Shown here piece after piece: positions 11,348 through 22,277 of a stretch of 64,000 nt of DNA; the stretch's first letter is position 1, and each line of letters starts with the position of its first letter. The notes under the pieces are model-generated. The model was not told where the DNA came from and did not search any database. It was given only the letters and a program-made list of their open reading frames with translations. A program made the translations under genes and the position numbers. This stretch comes from Diadema setosum (Eukaryota > Echinodermata > Echinoidea > Diadematoida > Diadematidae), in assembly GCA_033980235.1 (NCBI GenBank), contig CM067070.1, positions 9,316,195-9,380,194 on the forward strand. The letters are read 5' to 3'.

Positions 11348-11982
11348 CAATGTGCGTCTTTATACAGGAGCCTCTCGCATCGGCGCGCATGAGCCGGTAT
11401 TTTACCTCCCGCATGAGCGCTTATTTCTCGTGTTTATACAGAAGTCAAAATACCGGCTCATGCGAGCCGATGCGAGCGGACCTCAGCTGAACCGGACCTC
11501 TCGAATTTGGGGTCAAGCACAGGTCACGTTCGCAGTGCAGTTTATTGCATGATGGGAAAAAATGGAAAAAATCAAGATGGCACCGGCAAAGTCATCAGGA
11601 CCACCAAGCTTGAAGGTCATTCTTGTAACGTTCCTCTTGACAACCACCCGGCCAAATGATCAATTGAAATCCAGTTTTTCAGTAAGAAGGAGGAGACGTG
11701 GTTCGATCATGACAGATATTAAAATACACGCTTTCCGGTTACCTCTCGAATTTCGGTTGTCTGTATAAACACACAGCAAAATACGCGAGGCTCCTCTCGC
11801 ATCGGCCACCTCAAAAGGTGGCGGACGGAACCTCTCGCATGAGCCTGCATTTGGCGGCGTATGCCGGCATACGCCGTGTTTATACAGAGCAAAATTCGAG
11901 AGGTCCTCTCGCATGAGCTCGCATGAGCCGGCATGAGCCGGCATGAGCGCGTATTTTGCTTCTCTGTATAAACACGCTCAAT
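11348..11982. repeat. GC-rich element with repeated GTTTATACAG and GCATGAG motifs
   Basis: Bounded by GTGCGTCTTTATACAGGAG at the left and, inverted, by CTTCTCTGTATAAACACGC at the right, possibly with CAAT duplicated outside (11348-11351, 11979-11982). TTTATACAG or its complement recurs at least five times, together with many copies of CGCATGAGC, CATGAGCCGG and CCTCTCGCAT in both orientations. The central 11560-11700 segment is non-repetitive. It looks like a non-autonomous DNA element made of short inverted modules. No coding function is supported. Confidence 0.55.
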
Positions 11983-12107
11983 AAAGTCAGATTAAGCCAG
12001 AATATAAGTACGTACAAATACATAGACGAAGCCTCTTGACCGCAGTATCCGTTACCGATGAGAGTACGCTTCGCGCATATTCGCTGCTGGCGCTGTTCAT
12101 AGTTTTG

Positions 12108-12135
12108 CACGGTGGGGGGGGGGGGGGATAGCAGC

Positions 12136-12180
<45 letters not shown>
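12108..12180. repeat. G run and (TA)n microsatellite
   Basis: A run of about 14 G at 12114-12127 and then about 40 bases of TA repeat at 12138-12180. Such tracts are prone to sequencing and assembly error. Confidence 0.9.
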
Positions 12181-12182
<2 letters not shown>

Positions 12183-12224
12183 AAGATCGACTCAATCCTA
12201 TCGGGTCACTCATCCCTATAACTT

Positions 12225-12675
12225 CATTTTAAAAGTTGTGAAGTTTTGAAGTTTCAATGCTGCCATCTCTGAATGAGAAAACTACTACAGCTTGTGACAT
12301 CACATGCGCAGAACTATGTAAAGAAAGTATAAAGAAAATTCAACCATATGTTGTTGTTTTTTTTCCAGAAGACAGAGGCAATAACATTTTCTTTGATATA
12401 CGCCAGTGACAAGTAAATGGAATGCATATTTTTTTTTCTTCAAAATATGAAATGTTGTGATTTTTCCTTATATTTCCCTCCCTCGTTCTACTTATGTGAT
12501 ATAATAAACGCGTGTAGTCTTGTCATCTAGCAGAGACTGCGCACAACCTTTAGATATTCATAACTTTTGAATAGACTTTCTGATTTTCCCCAAACCTTAA
12601 CTGATGTTTTTCATCGTCGCATTCACTCAATCTACATGAATAATTATGAGGGTGAACATGTCCTTTTTAAGGACA
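12225..12675. mobile_element. Degraded relative of the AGGACAAGT MITE
   Basis: Shares with the element at 9161-10247 the series AAGTTTTGAAGTTT, CTGAATGAGAAAACTACTACAGCTTG, TGACATCACAT and, near the right end, AGATTCATAACTTTTGAA, TTTTCCCCAAAC, CATTCACTCAAT and GGGTGAACATGTCCTTTTTAA in the same order. The left terminal motif is missing or mutated. Non-coding. Confidence 0.6.
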
Positions 12676-13789
12676 AGAAGAAAAAGTTTATTATTATTAT
12701 TTTTTTTTTTACTTAATGTTAGGTCTTTTCAAATCAAACTTGATATGCTTTTCATGGCAACTAAATGAAAATGATTGTCATGATCACTTTAAACTGTAAT
12801 GATTATCGGTTTGGTATAAAAAAAATAAAATTCTAACACATGCAAAACGGATGATGCTAAGATAGGTGCCTATCACCTCATCTTTCCTTATTTGGTGTAA
12901 ATGGCTTAAAAACGAATTTTGATCATTATCCGCGCGTTATTGCAGGGTTTCAAATAGTAAAATTTACTTCAGACATCAAAGAGGAGGTGCTGGTTGATGA
13001 ATTATCGATCCAAAGTTCATTTTTTTTTTTGCGCTGACGTAAGTTGTAAGGTATTATCACGTCATTGTGTTTGCTTTTGTTGTTATCAATCGATATCGCT
13101 GCCTCGTGAAAACATGAACTGTGTGATTCCCCAGTATTCCTAATGTATGTGCAATTTAAGATGACCTTTGCATTCAGTTTGTGTTTTATTTTATATTTTA
13201 TAATCACATCTATATCTTACCGTCAAATTCAACATAATTTACCACCAAGTCAATGAAAATAGCACTGGACTAACAATGCAGCATCATGTGAACACTGCAA
13301 ATTCCCACTGAGTTCTCTCTCTCTCTCTCTAAAAAAAAAAAAAGGGGGGGGGGGAAATGACCACTCAGTAATCTTAAAGTCTTACCATGATCTGAACTAT
13401 ATACCACATATCAGCCTATGCTGGTGAATATCGCAACACAATTGTTTAGAAAATGTGTATTGATGAAGAGTATTTTCTTCATTTCTAATTTTCTGTATCT
13501 TCATATTTCTTATAACGATACCAGTATGTTTTTCATTGATATCATGTCCAGGTTGTGGTCCCCCACAGTTTTTATTCCTTGCCAATGGTGATATTGTAGG
13601 CCTACAACATTACGTTATTGTGCACAATGCCTCACACTGATTTCTTTGGGATTTCTAGGTTGGGCCATTGGTGAAAATGACCCAGTCATTTCCTACAAAG
13701 TGCATTCCGATGAAATTGGACAGGAGTGGTAGAAATGGATATGGAATGGAGAGTTAATAAAACGATACATGAGATCTGCATATCCTGCT

Positions 13790-14385
13790 GAAAAGAGCAC
13801 AATGTCCCACAGTGTATTCACAATGTGTTCACGTAGTCGGCTTTGCGAAAACGCTGAATCTAACAGTGTGAAGATGATTTCAGACTGTGACGTCCTTTTT
13901 CACAGAGTGCTCACATACACTTGTAGTAGGTCTAATGTTCTGTTAACACTTTAATTGGTCATTCACAAATATGTTCACAATGTTAAAACGCTCGAATTTA
14001 ATGCGAAGAGATTCTAAAGTGAAGAGATTTCACACTGTGTTCACAATGTGTTCACACTGTATTTCCACATTGTGTTTCATACTATGGGACACTATGCTCT
14101 CTCCAGCATGGGTCTCATAGTGTGAAATATTTGAAACACAGTGTGAACACATGAACACATTGTGAAATCTCCTTATAATGTTAAATTCGAGCGCTTTAAC
14201 ATTGTGAACATTATTGTGAATCATCGATCACAGTGTGTAACAGAACATTAGGCCTGCCTTGTGAACAATCGCACCACAGTGTGAAAACATCTTCACACTG
14301 TTAGATTCGAGCGTTTTCACATAGTCGACTATGTGAACACAGTTTGAACTCACTGTAGACACTGTGTTCTTTCCCCCCAGGGAGG
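13790..14385. repeat. Long foldback built from CACAnTGTG motifs
   Basis: Two arms of roughly 280 bases in opposite orientation meet near 14098. The left arm contains, in order, TCTAACAGTGTGAAGATG (13858), CTAATGTTCTGTTA (13931), ATGTTCACAATGTTAAA (13970), CGCTCGAATTTAA (13989) and TTTCACACTGTGTTCACA (14029); the right arm holds the complements of these in reverse order, ending with the complement of the first near 14296. Within the arms, nearly every 15 to 25 bases is a TTCACAnTGTGAA-type small palindrome. Transcribed from the HSP70-2 intron this would form a long hairpin RNA. No protein is coded. Confidence 0.85.
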
Positions 14386-14484
14386 GTAGAAACTGAACTT
14401 TATTCATCGAGTTCAGTCTTTACTATTAATTTGAATTGTGTGTAGTGTATATTGAATAATACACTGTAATTGTTTGAGACGCCT

Positions 14485-14853
14485 CTTAAAGGCATTATTT
14501 AGCATTTGCAGATGAAACAAAAACCCAGCTCTTGTGCTTCAAAATGGTTCTAAAATGTGAGTTAGGAATATAAACAAGTAATATAAAAATCTTAATCAAG
14601 ATAATCAATGTTACGTATTGTTAAATATCCAAAATGTGAACATTAGTTATAATAAGATTGTTTCCTGACTAAACCGTCTACAATAATAGTTTAGTTAGAA
14701 AAATAGTGATATCTCCTTGTATTGAAGGTTTTATTGCGAAATTTTTATATGGTAGGATGTTTTGTGATACAACTGACCTACACATGTGCTTGAAATGTGA
14801 TACCGTAAACATTTTTAAAATCACTGCTCCCAATAGTAAACTGTACCTTTACG
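14485..14853. mobile_element. TTAA-type MITE, AAAGGCATTATTTA family, copy 1
   Basis: Starts TTAAAGGCATTATTTAGC and ends near CAATAGTAAACTGTACCTTT; the two ends are inverted copies of AAAGGYAYARTTTACCATT-type sequence. Internal markers shared by all copies are TTGTGATACAACTGACCTAC, GGATGTTTTGTGAT and CTAAACCGT. Further copies are at 24597-24954, 30617-30982, 48709-48984 and 51188-51573. Non-coding. Confidence 0.75.
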
Positions 14854-14963
14854 AAGCGGTTGATCCTCCACGATTCAAGACAAAAAGTGTACTGAGGTGA
14901 AAATTATGTTTGCAGTGATCATTCAATAAGTAAATGCCATGTCCATTTTTTGTCTTTATGCAG

Positions 14964-16707
14964 AAACCCGAAGAACACAATCTTTGATGTCAAGCGACTG
15001 ATTGGTCGGCGATTCACAGACCAAAATGTGCAAGCCGACATGAAGCACTGGCCATTCAAGGTGATCAACCAAGGAGGCAAACCTGCTCTAGAGGTTGAGT
15101 ACATGGGAGAGAATAAGATCCTCGCCCCAGAGGAAGTCAGCTCCATGGTTCTCAGCAAGATGAAGGAGACGGCCGAGGCATATCTGGGTCAAAATGTCAC
15201 TGATGCTGTAATCACCGTTCCTGCCTACTTCAATGACGCTCAGCGACAGGCCACCAAAGATGCAGGCGTAATTGCAGGGCTGAATGTTTTGCGCATCATC
15301 AACGAACCGACAGCAGCTGCCCTCGCATATGGACTAGATAAGAAGTTGCAAGGTGTGCAGCATGTCCTGATCTTTGACCTCGGCGGAGGCACATTTGATG
15401 TATCCATCTTGCTTGTCGATGATGGACTCTTCGAAGTCAAATCAACTGCAGGAGACACTCACCTTGGTGGTGAGGACTTTGACAACAGACTGGTCAACCA
15501 TCTTGCAAGGGAATTCAAGCGCAAACACGAGAAGGACATCAGAAACAATCCCCGAGCACTTCAGCGTCTCCACGCTGCAGCTGAGCGAGCTAAACGGACT
15601 CTATCTAGCAGTGCAAAAGCAAGTATTGAATTAGATTCACTCTTCGAAGGAGTCGATTTCTGCACAAACATCACCAGATATCGCTTTGAAGAACTGTGCT
15701 CTGATCTCTTCAAGAAATGCCTTGATCCGGTGGAGAGGGCTATCGTCGATGCAAAGATCGATAAGACAGCCATTAACACCGTTGTAATGGTTGGAGGTTC
15801 AACCCGTATTCCCAAGATCCAGAAGCTTCTGCAGGAGTACCTGAATGGCAAGGACCTCAACAAGTCCATCAATCCTGATGAAGCTGTGGCCTATGGTGCA
15901 GCAGTCCAGGCAGCCATCTTGTCTGGTGATGTGAGTGAAGAAATCAGGGAGGTTTTACTGGTTGACGTTGCTCCACTCTCTCTTGGAATCGAGACAATTG
16001 GTTGCGCAATGACAACTCTGGTCAAGAGAAACACGAGGATTCCCGTAAAGGTCGCTGAGATCTTCAGCACATGTACCGACAACCAACCAGGTGTGGACAT
16101 TCAAGTGTACGAAGGAGAGAGGGCGCTCACCAAAGACAACAACCAACTCGGACACTTTAGATTGAGTGGCATTCTCCCAGCTGCCAGAGGTGTGCCTAAG
16201 ATCAAAGTGACCTTTAATATCGACGCCAACGGCATCATGAATGTAACAGCCAAAGACCAGAGCACAGGTAGCAGCAACAACATCACGATAACAAACGACA
16301 GCGGCCGTCTATCCAAGGAAGACATTGATCGCATGGTCAACGATGCTGAGAAGTTCAAAGCTGAGGATGACCGGCAGCGGAAGAGAATTGCAGCCAGAAA
16401 CCAACTCGACAGCTACGCCTTCGGCATCAAATCCGCTGTCAACGAACCATCAGCTCATGGTCAGCTTACCGCTGATGATATAGACACTGTCATCAACGCC
16501 GCTGATGTCGTCTTACAGTGGCTCGATTTCAACTCCTTGGCTACAGAGGAAGAGTACACATACCAACTGGAGGACCTTCAGAATACGTGCTTACCAATCA
16601 TGATCAAGATGCATGCTGACTATGGACAACAAGATAACTGCCATTCCATGGGACTTCAGACGGGAGCCAGTGGCAAGACTAGTCCTTCTGTGGAGGAGAT
16701 GGACTAA
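14964..16707 (+). CDS. HSP70: HSP70-2 exon 2, full-length form with VEEMD C terminus
   Basis: Begins after CAG at 14961-14963 and joins in phase 2 to exon 1 (7471-7658), giving a 643-residue protein. It carries the ATPase lysine in [32 protein letters not shown], the third signature ([17 protein letters not shown]), linker [11 protein letters not shown], the peptide-binding beta domain and the lid. Unlike the four other genes it has CAA codons where paralogues stop, and continues 24 residues through a short G/S/T-containing tail to SVEEMD. That end resembles the EEVD motif of cytosolic HSP70s, which docks TPR co-chaperones such as HOP and CHIP, with M in place of V. Exon 1 carries unusual substitutions, so it may be specialised. 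Confidence 0.94.
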
Positions 16708-18158
16708 ATTGGTAACAGTACTCAAAGATGAAAAGTTGAAATTATACATTGTTATTCATTGGTACAGGCAACGGATATTTTAGCAGCTTGAGTAACTTGT
16801 ACCAATGGTAGCTTTTTATTTGTATAATATAATTACAAGGGCTATGATATTGGAAATAGATACTGTGCATTTTGTGGTATATGCCGAGTGAATGCGTATT
16901 GTTACTTTAATCGGGGAAAAATATGAATGATCATCGATTGCATCACTGCGATTTTGTGTAGTTTCTATGTATGCCTATATTGAACTTTTATCAACTGAGA
17001 TTATTCATAGATAAGTTTGGTTGAATACAGAAATTTCGATCTTACATCCTACTTACGTGAAAGACAAAATCGGGACTTCGGTGAAGATAGGATAATATAT
17101 ATATATATATATATATCATATACATATATATAATAGGGTGTATGTATAAATAATCTAGTTTGATATGTAATAATCTAGTATAATACTAAAATGGTGACCA
17201 TCTAAGTTGTGACTGTTGCTGTACAGTCCGACGGACTAAGCACTGAGTATAAAGTACCTTGCCTTATTGGGGCACAACCTTTGTTGCTTCAGGACCCGAA
17301 CTTGTGCCAATGTCTCAAATTTCCATGTTTGATATGCTATACACAGAATTACAGTCGAGAATGCAAGGGGAATTATTAGCCAGCATGTTACATTCGTAAG
17401 TCTCATGGCAAGAAAGTTCGACGCCTTGGCGACTTGTAAATTACCTCAATTCAGTTTCCTCATCTGCTTGCTCATCATGTCACACACACACACACATAAA
17501 AAAAAAAAACCATGAGTTGTTAAACGTATACATTGGTTTGTTTCTGTGCTCTTAAACTTATTTTTACATTATGTTGAACAAGTGAATCCATATACTGGTA
17601 GGTTGCAATGTATGACCTTTGACCTTTACTGTTAAAGTGAACGTAGTCTGATGATGTAAGTAGCGTTTTACATCGCCAGCTGTGTGGCTAATTGCTTCTG
17701 GCTTTGAATGAAGCTATGACTTATGCCAAACCCTCGACTACATTTAAGCGGCACATCATAAAAAAATATTACTTTTCAAAAAACCGCAAACCTCAAAACC
17801 CAAGACAAAAAACCCAAACAAACAAACAAACGAACAAACAAGCAAACAATCCAAACTTTTCTTATTTTCGTTGCTCAAAGGATTTAATACTTGAAAATTA
17901 AGAGGCGTGTATGCAGCTTTCTGCTTTCTGTTCGATGCTTTAGTGAGATTAAATTCAGTATCGCCTAACAAACGCAAGTCCTACTTATTCGACACATCTG
18001 ATGTTATTTTGTTCAAACACACTCATAATGAGGATTTCGTTTTTTTTTCTTTTTTAGGTTCATACGCAAAAACTTCATTATTATAAAGGCTGAAGGAAAT
18101 AAACTTATATTTCTCGTAGCATCATCCAAAGCATATCTGTACTTTTCGTTTCATTTCA

Positions 18159-18492
18159 TAATAGGGAGCTTTAGATTTTGACGCGCGGACGTTTGAGCCG
18201 ACGCTTGCGCTGGACGTTCTCCTCTCCCTGCGTCGTGTGGAAAAGTAGCTTTAGATTACGCTGGGACGCAACGTATGAAAAACAAAATGGCGTCCCCATA
18301 TTATGATCAATGCATGAAGAAGCTCTCTACGTCGCAAACTGTGCGGACGTGAAAATAGCCCAGTACGCGTAGTGAAAAACTCAGGCGACGCAAGCTAAAA
18401 ATAGATTGACTTTACGCGGGCTACTGCGCAAGCTCAGAACATGTTTTTTTCCTTTGAACGTCCGCGCGTCTAAAATCTAAAGCTCCCTAATA
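18159..18492. mobile_element. MITE with GGGAGCTTTAGATTTTGACG ends
   Basis: Inverted ends of about 30 bases: GGGAGCTTTAGATTTTGACG from 18164, mirrored by GTCTAAAATCTAAAGCTCCC ending 18487, each continuing inward through GCGCGGACGTT. TAATA is duplicated outside (18159-18163 and 18488-18492). The 324-base body is rich in GACGC and GCGGAC words. No coding capacity, so it would need a transposase from elsewhere. Confidence 0.85.
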
Positions 18493-18745
18493 TACGAATA
18501 TATCTTTGTAGAATATCTCTGTATTACATAAAAATATATCACGGTTCGACATTACTCTTTTTATTTTTCTGGTGTCCAATTCCGGCCAATGGAATTTTTA
18601 AATCTGAAATTTTGGTGGCCCCAAAAAGAAATGTGGCCCCAAATAAACTGAAACATAATTGCCCATTTAGAATCTTAAGTGCCCGATTGGGCCACAATGA
18701 TAAACTTTTTTGAATTTGGTAGCCCGGCATTATTAATATCGATCC

Positions 18746-18749
<4 letters not shown>

Positions 18750-18786
<37 letters not shown>

Positions 18787-18793
18787 TGAGCTA

Positions 18794-18840
<47 letters not shown>

Positions 18841-18850
18841 ATATATATAC
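18750..18850. repeat. (TA)n microsatellite cluster
   Basis: Two alternating AT tracts, about 37 and 50 bases, separated by a short unique segment. Another at 19084-19146 includes TATATG and TACATA interruptions. Confidence 0.95.
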
Positions 18851-19090
18851 ACAAACTGGTAGACCTTGTGAATTTGATCCAATAAACTATATGTTAAGAC
18901 TCCTGAAGAAGGCATGAGACATCTAAAATTTGAGTCAAATGCAAATTCATCGGCCCAAAACTGCATTTACGGTACAAGCTTTTTCTTAATTTCTTCGTGG
19001 AGCCAAGTATGTGAAATATCATAATTTCATATTCATGAAATGTAGTGTTAGAGACTGGTTGCAATTACAATGATTTTAATATAATACATG

Positions 19091-19145
<55 letters not shown>

Positions 19146-20245
19146 GCTATTTCGCATGTATAGTCGACAACAGTGACATGGTAGAATAGCAAAGACTGCT
19201 GAAGTTGCACATTACTGTTTCCACAAGGTCAGATTTATTCATTATGTCTACATAGATAGCACCAAATTTTGATAACTTCAAGCCACGCATTTGTGCCCAT
19301 ATGTCAATCGAACGGAAATAAAAAAATAGCAACAAACAAACTGATGAACAACATCAATATTTCACAATAAACTTGAATAACTCAAGGGAACACGTGACAA
19401 GGGAAGAGTAACGTGCTTCCTGAAACTGATGAAAGGATGAGGAAGAATAGTAAATTCCTGTCACCATGGTAACCATGGACGGACGTGAAAAAAATAGTAG
19501 GTAGAGACAGGACTGTGGTGACGCGAGTTGCTTCTGTACCATTCTGTATGATAGCAGACCTGGAGACAAACAATTCAAAAACCAATTTGCAAAGTGTCTC
19601 CGCGCTCAGGGGCCTGATCTAGCTGAGGAAGGACTGACTCGGCCATTGGGTCGGTTTTCGCCTATGTATACTCGTATCCAATAATTAACTATTTCCTGCA
19701 CTTCATTCCGCTCAGTGAAGAACGCTGTGTCTTGAAGCTGAAAACCTAAAATGAAAGATAAGTCTATTTTCTCGGAAATACTGTCACCGAATGTCTGCTT
19801 GAGCTTTTGTCAATGTAGATATTATTTTACCACTATGCTTGCATCCCCCACACACCAAGAAATTTAAAAAAAGTTATGTATAATAATCATGGTATACTTG
19901 TTCGAAAACTTCACTAATGCCAGTTGCGAGGGCAAACGCTTCGCGGTTCGACTACTTAAGTAGCAGACAGCAATGGGCTTATGCCACATCAGTGGGGACA
20001 GTTTCTATCTTTTCAACGGTATTCTGAAGACCTCATTCTATAAAGAAGGCACCTCTTGTGCACGTTAAGAACATTGAAAAGACATCTCTCGTGTCTATTG
20101 TACTTTTCCTACTTCATTTGTGCCTGTTGGCACGAATGTCCCTTTTGATGGCACACATCCAATGCAGACGATCCCAGGATATATTTCTAGTGTTTCCCTC
20201 GCCAATAGCATCGTGATATTTCTGCTCGCATTACGCGCAAACGTC

Positions 20246-20342
20246 CCTCGCGGAGAGCTAGATTTCATCACTTCCGCACTGAAAAGTTATCTCAGAGCCT
20301 TTATTGCGCAAGATCGCATTGGCGAGTTACCATAATATAAAC
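20246..20342 (+). promoter_or_regulatory. HSP70-3 promoter: conserved block, CCAAT, TATA
   Basis: Shares CTAGATTTCATCACTTCC (near 20260) and GCAAGATCGCATTGGCGA with HSP70-4 and -5. ATTGG at 20318-20322 is an inverted CCAAT box and TATAAAC at 20336-20342 a TATA box. The initiator probably lies about 30 bases on, near GAGCTCAGTTT. I see no consensus heat-shock element (three alternating nGAAn units) in the proximal region. Confidence 0.6.
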
Positions 20343-20562
20343 TAAAAGACCGACACACGCGAGCTCAGTTTACTGTTTGACAGCAGCCTGTCAAGTCAAA
20401 AGGTGAAACGAGCGAAGTCTTGTAACAGTACGAACATGTTAATTAAAAGCTAGATTTTGCCGATATGATTAAAAGCCGAAAAAGCAATTTTCAGGTATTA
20501 ACTCCGGGGTGCTAATTTTCGGATCTATTACAATATTGCTTGAAAAACATCAAGTCAGGAAT

Positions 20563-20750
20563 ATGGCACCGGACAAGGCACCAGCTATTGGAATTGACCT
20601 GGGAACGACCTACTCGGTTGTAGGTGTCTTCGAGAACGGTAAAGTGGAGATCATTGCCAACGACCAGGGAAACCGGACCACGCCGAGTTACGTCGCCTTC
20701 ACCGATAAGGAGAGGCTGATCGGAGATGCCGCAAAGAACCAAATTGCCAT
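20563..20750 (+). CDS. HSP70: HSP70-3 exon 1
   Basis: Starts at ATGGCACCGGACAAG, ends AT|GTAAGT with the G of codon 63 (Met) supplied by exon 2. It encodes GIDLGTTYS at residues 10 to 18 and the standard [16 protein letters not shown] block, so it is the most conventional N terminus in the cluster. SVVGVF replaces the usual SCVGVF. The upstream in-frame codons have no ATG. Confidence 0.93.
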
Positions 20751-20994
20751 GTAAGTAGATTTGCTGGTTTCTCTTTCTAGCTTTTATTCGAAAGAATCGT
20801 GCTCTGCACTTGGTTGATATCACTTCGCATGCCCAAATAATAAATAATTTAACACATTAGCTGAAAAGTATTTCACAAAAGGCAGAGAAAATAAAGTGTA
20901 ATGCTGGTTAACATTTTAGAATTGGCATTTAACATCCCTAAGAAATATGTAAAGGTCTCCAACAATGGTAACGGTGTACTTCAGGAGTTTTTAC

Positions 20995-21200
20995 CTCCGT
21001 CAAGGGAGGCGGTTATGTTTTCGTTACCGTTGGCTTGTCCGTGTGCAAAATAACTAAAAAAAAGTGGTTAACGGATTTGGATGAAACTTGCAGGAAAGGT
21101 TTAGAATGATACAAGTAACAGATGATTATATTTTGGTAGTGATCCGATAATTTTTGAGGAATTTATGAAGGTTTTTTTTTGATATTTTGGCAGGTAGGGT
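20995..21200 (+). repeat. Interspersed repeat near the intron donor (copy in HSP70-3)
   Basis: Matches the copy at 7725-7935 through GGAGGCGGTTATGTTTT, CAAAATAACTAAAAAAAAGT and TTTGGATGAAACTTGCAGG, ending in a T run. It stands about 250 bases after the donor, versus about 70 in HSP70-2. Confidence 0.6.
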
Positions 21201-21364
21201 CAATGAGCTTGGGAGCTCAGGCTATTTGAGGTTTGCATGCGCGCGCTAAAGTGCCGTGCTCTAGGGTGGTATTCTGAAAATCTTCCTAAGTTTCTTCCTA
21301 AGTCAGAAACTTAGGAAGTGCCTAGAAAAGACAAAATTGGTATTCTGAAATTTCTTTCTAGGCA

Positions 21365-21408
<44 letters not shown>

Positions 21409-21410
21409 TA

Positions 21411-21821
21411 AGAATAGTAATATAATTCTGACAGAAAGTGAAGGATTCAAATTCATGAAATTCTTCCGTCGAGATGTTTTCATTGCAACTGATTGACAAA
21501 TTGCCCTACATCGACGTAAAGCAGTACCCGCTGTATGCTATAAGGATTAGAACCAACACTTGCTCTCGGGCGAAAGCTCGATGGTCTAGTGGAGATGACG
21601 CCTGTCCGGTGATCAGGAAGTCGTAGGTTCGAATCCTGTTCGAGTATATACGCCCATGATTTTTTTTTTATCATGGCTACTCCTAAAACACTGATCAATT
21701 CAGTGCTTATTTACGTCGATGTAGGGCAATTTGTCAATCAGTTTCAATGAAAACATCTCGACGGAAGAATATCATGAATTTGAATCCTTCACTTTCTGTC
21801 AGAATTATATTACTATTCTTA
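21411..21821. repeat. Foldback: 110-base arms around a tRNA-like loop
   Basis: The left arm 21411-21520 and right arm 21711-21821 are near-perfect inverted copies: AGAATAGTAATATAATTCTG opens the left arm and its complement closes the right, and ATTGCCCTACATCGACGTAA ends the left arm and is mirrored at 21711. The 190-base loop contains a tRNA-like sequence followed by a T run. A TA microsatellite abuts the left side. High arm identity suggests a recent origin or conversion between arms. Confidence 0.9.
21575..21647 (+). other. tRNA-like sequence (SINE head or tRNA pseudogene)
   Basis: A 72-base segment folds close to a cloverleaf: an acceptor stem of about six pairs (AGCTCGA with TCGAGTA), an A-box-like TGGTCTAGTGG, a 4-base-pair anticodon stem CCTG/CAGG, and a T arm GTAGG-TTCGAAT-CCTGT with a perfect B box GGTTCGAATCC. 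Position 33 is C instead of the invariant U, and a T run follows at 21661. This fits a Pol III tRNA-derived SINE or pseudogene better than a working tRNA gene. Confidence 0.5.
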
Positions 21822-22277
21822 TGTCAGCTGCAAGTCTAACGCAAAGTGTGTAGTTTTATGGCAAAATTTTATGTTGTTGTCTTTTTATAATTGTACTATT
21901 GTACCATCAAGTATTGCTTCAGGGCAATCATCTTTAAAAGGAAAGATGTAAAAAACTTTAAACAAACCTTTAAAAAATGATAAATTTTGAACGGATTGTA
22001 ACGATTTCTGCATGCTTCCCCAATGTGTCTGCTAATATTTGTGCATTCTCTTAACACCTATATATTAAGGGAAATTCCACTTCAAGCTTCTTCCATGAAC
22101 GTTTCCCAGTAATATAATTACCACTGACAATCTGTTTAATATGTGACGTATTTATTACATGATCTCTAATTGTATTTTTTCATTTCAACATATTGACAAA
22201 ATTACTTTTCAACGACATGAATTAACACCGACTATTCAGTGTTTTACTAGCAGCCATGATGAAAACAATGGGAAAAC

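Larger units (their letters stand above)
7659..14963 (+). other. Intron 1 of HSP70-2, element-rich
   Basis: A 7.3 kb intron from GTAAGA to a CAG acceptor at 14961-14963. No other HSP70 exon lies between, so joining these two exons is the simplest model. It holds an intron repeat shared with HSP70-3, a TA microsatellite, TTAA-flanked MITEs, a GC-rich repeat element and a long hairpin, all listed separately. The rest (for example 8390-9160, 11030-11340 and 12700-13780) shows only AT-rich unique-looking sequence and homopolymer runs, with a 13-base A and 12-base G run near 13331-13355. Confidence 0.7.
16708..20245. other. Intergenic region HSP70-2 to HSP70-3
   Basis: No gene is seen. It contains TA-rich microsatellites at 17096-17132, 18750-18786, 18799-18850 and 19084-19146, an A-rich stretch with ACAAACAAAC repeats near 17810-17850, and one MITE (18164-18487). 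From about 19620 onward the sequence is recognisably related to the regions upstream of HSP70-4 and -5 (28850-29500 and 45430-46860), so an extended promoter region was duplicated with the genes. Confidence 0.65.

Noticed and set aside
11562..11768. Open frame starting MEKIKMAPAKSS with an HSP70-like ATGGCACCGG start
   Set aside because: Only the first few codons resemble an HSP70 start; no GIDLGTTYS follows and it lies in a repeat element. Treated as coincidence.
13790..14385. CRISPR-like array of CACAnTGTG repeats
   Set aside because: Repeat spacing is irregular, arms are mirror images, and the genome is eukaryotic; it is a foldback.
20120..20335. 71-residue frame just upstream of HSP70-3
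   Set aside because: It overlaps the conserved promoter block and is not kept in the paralogous promoters.
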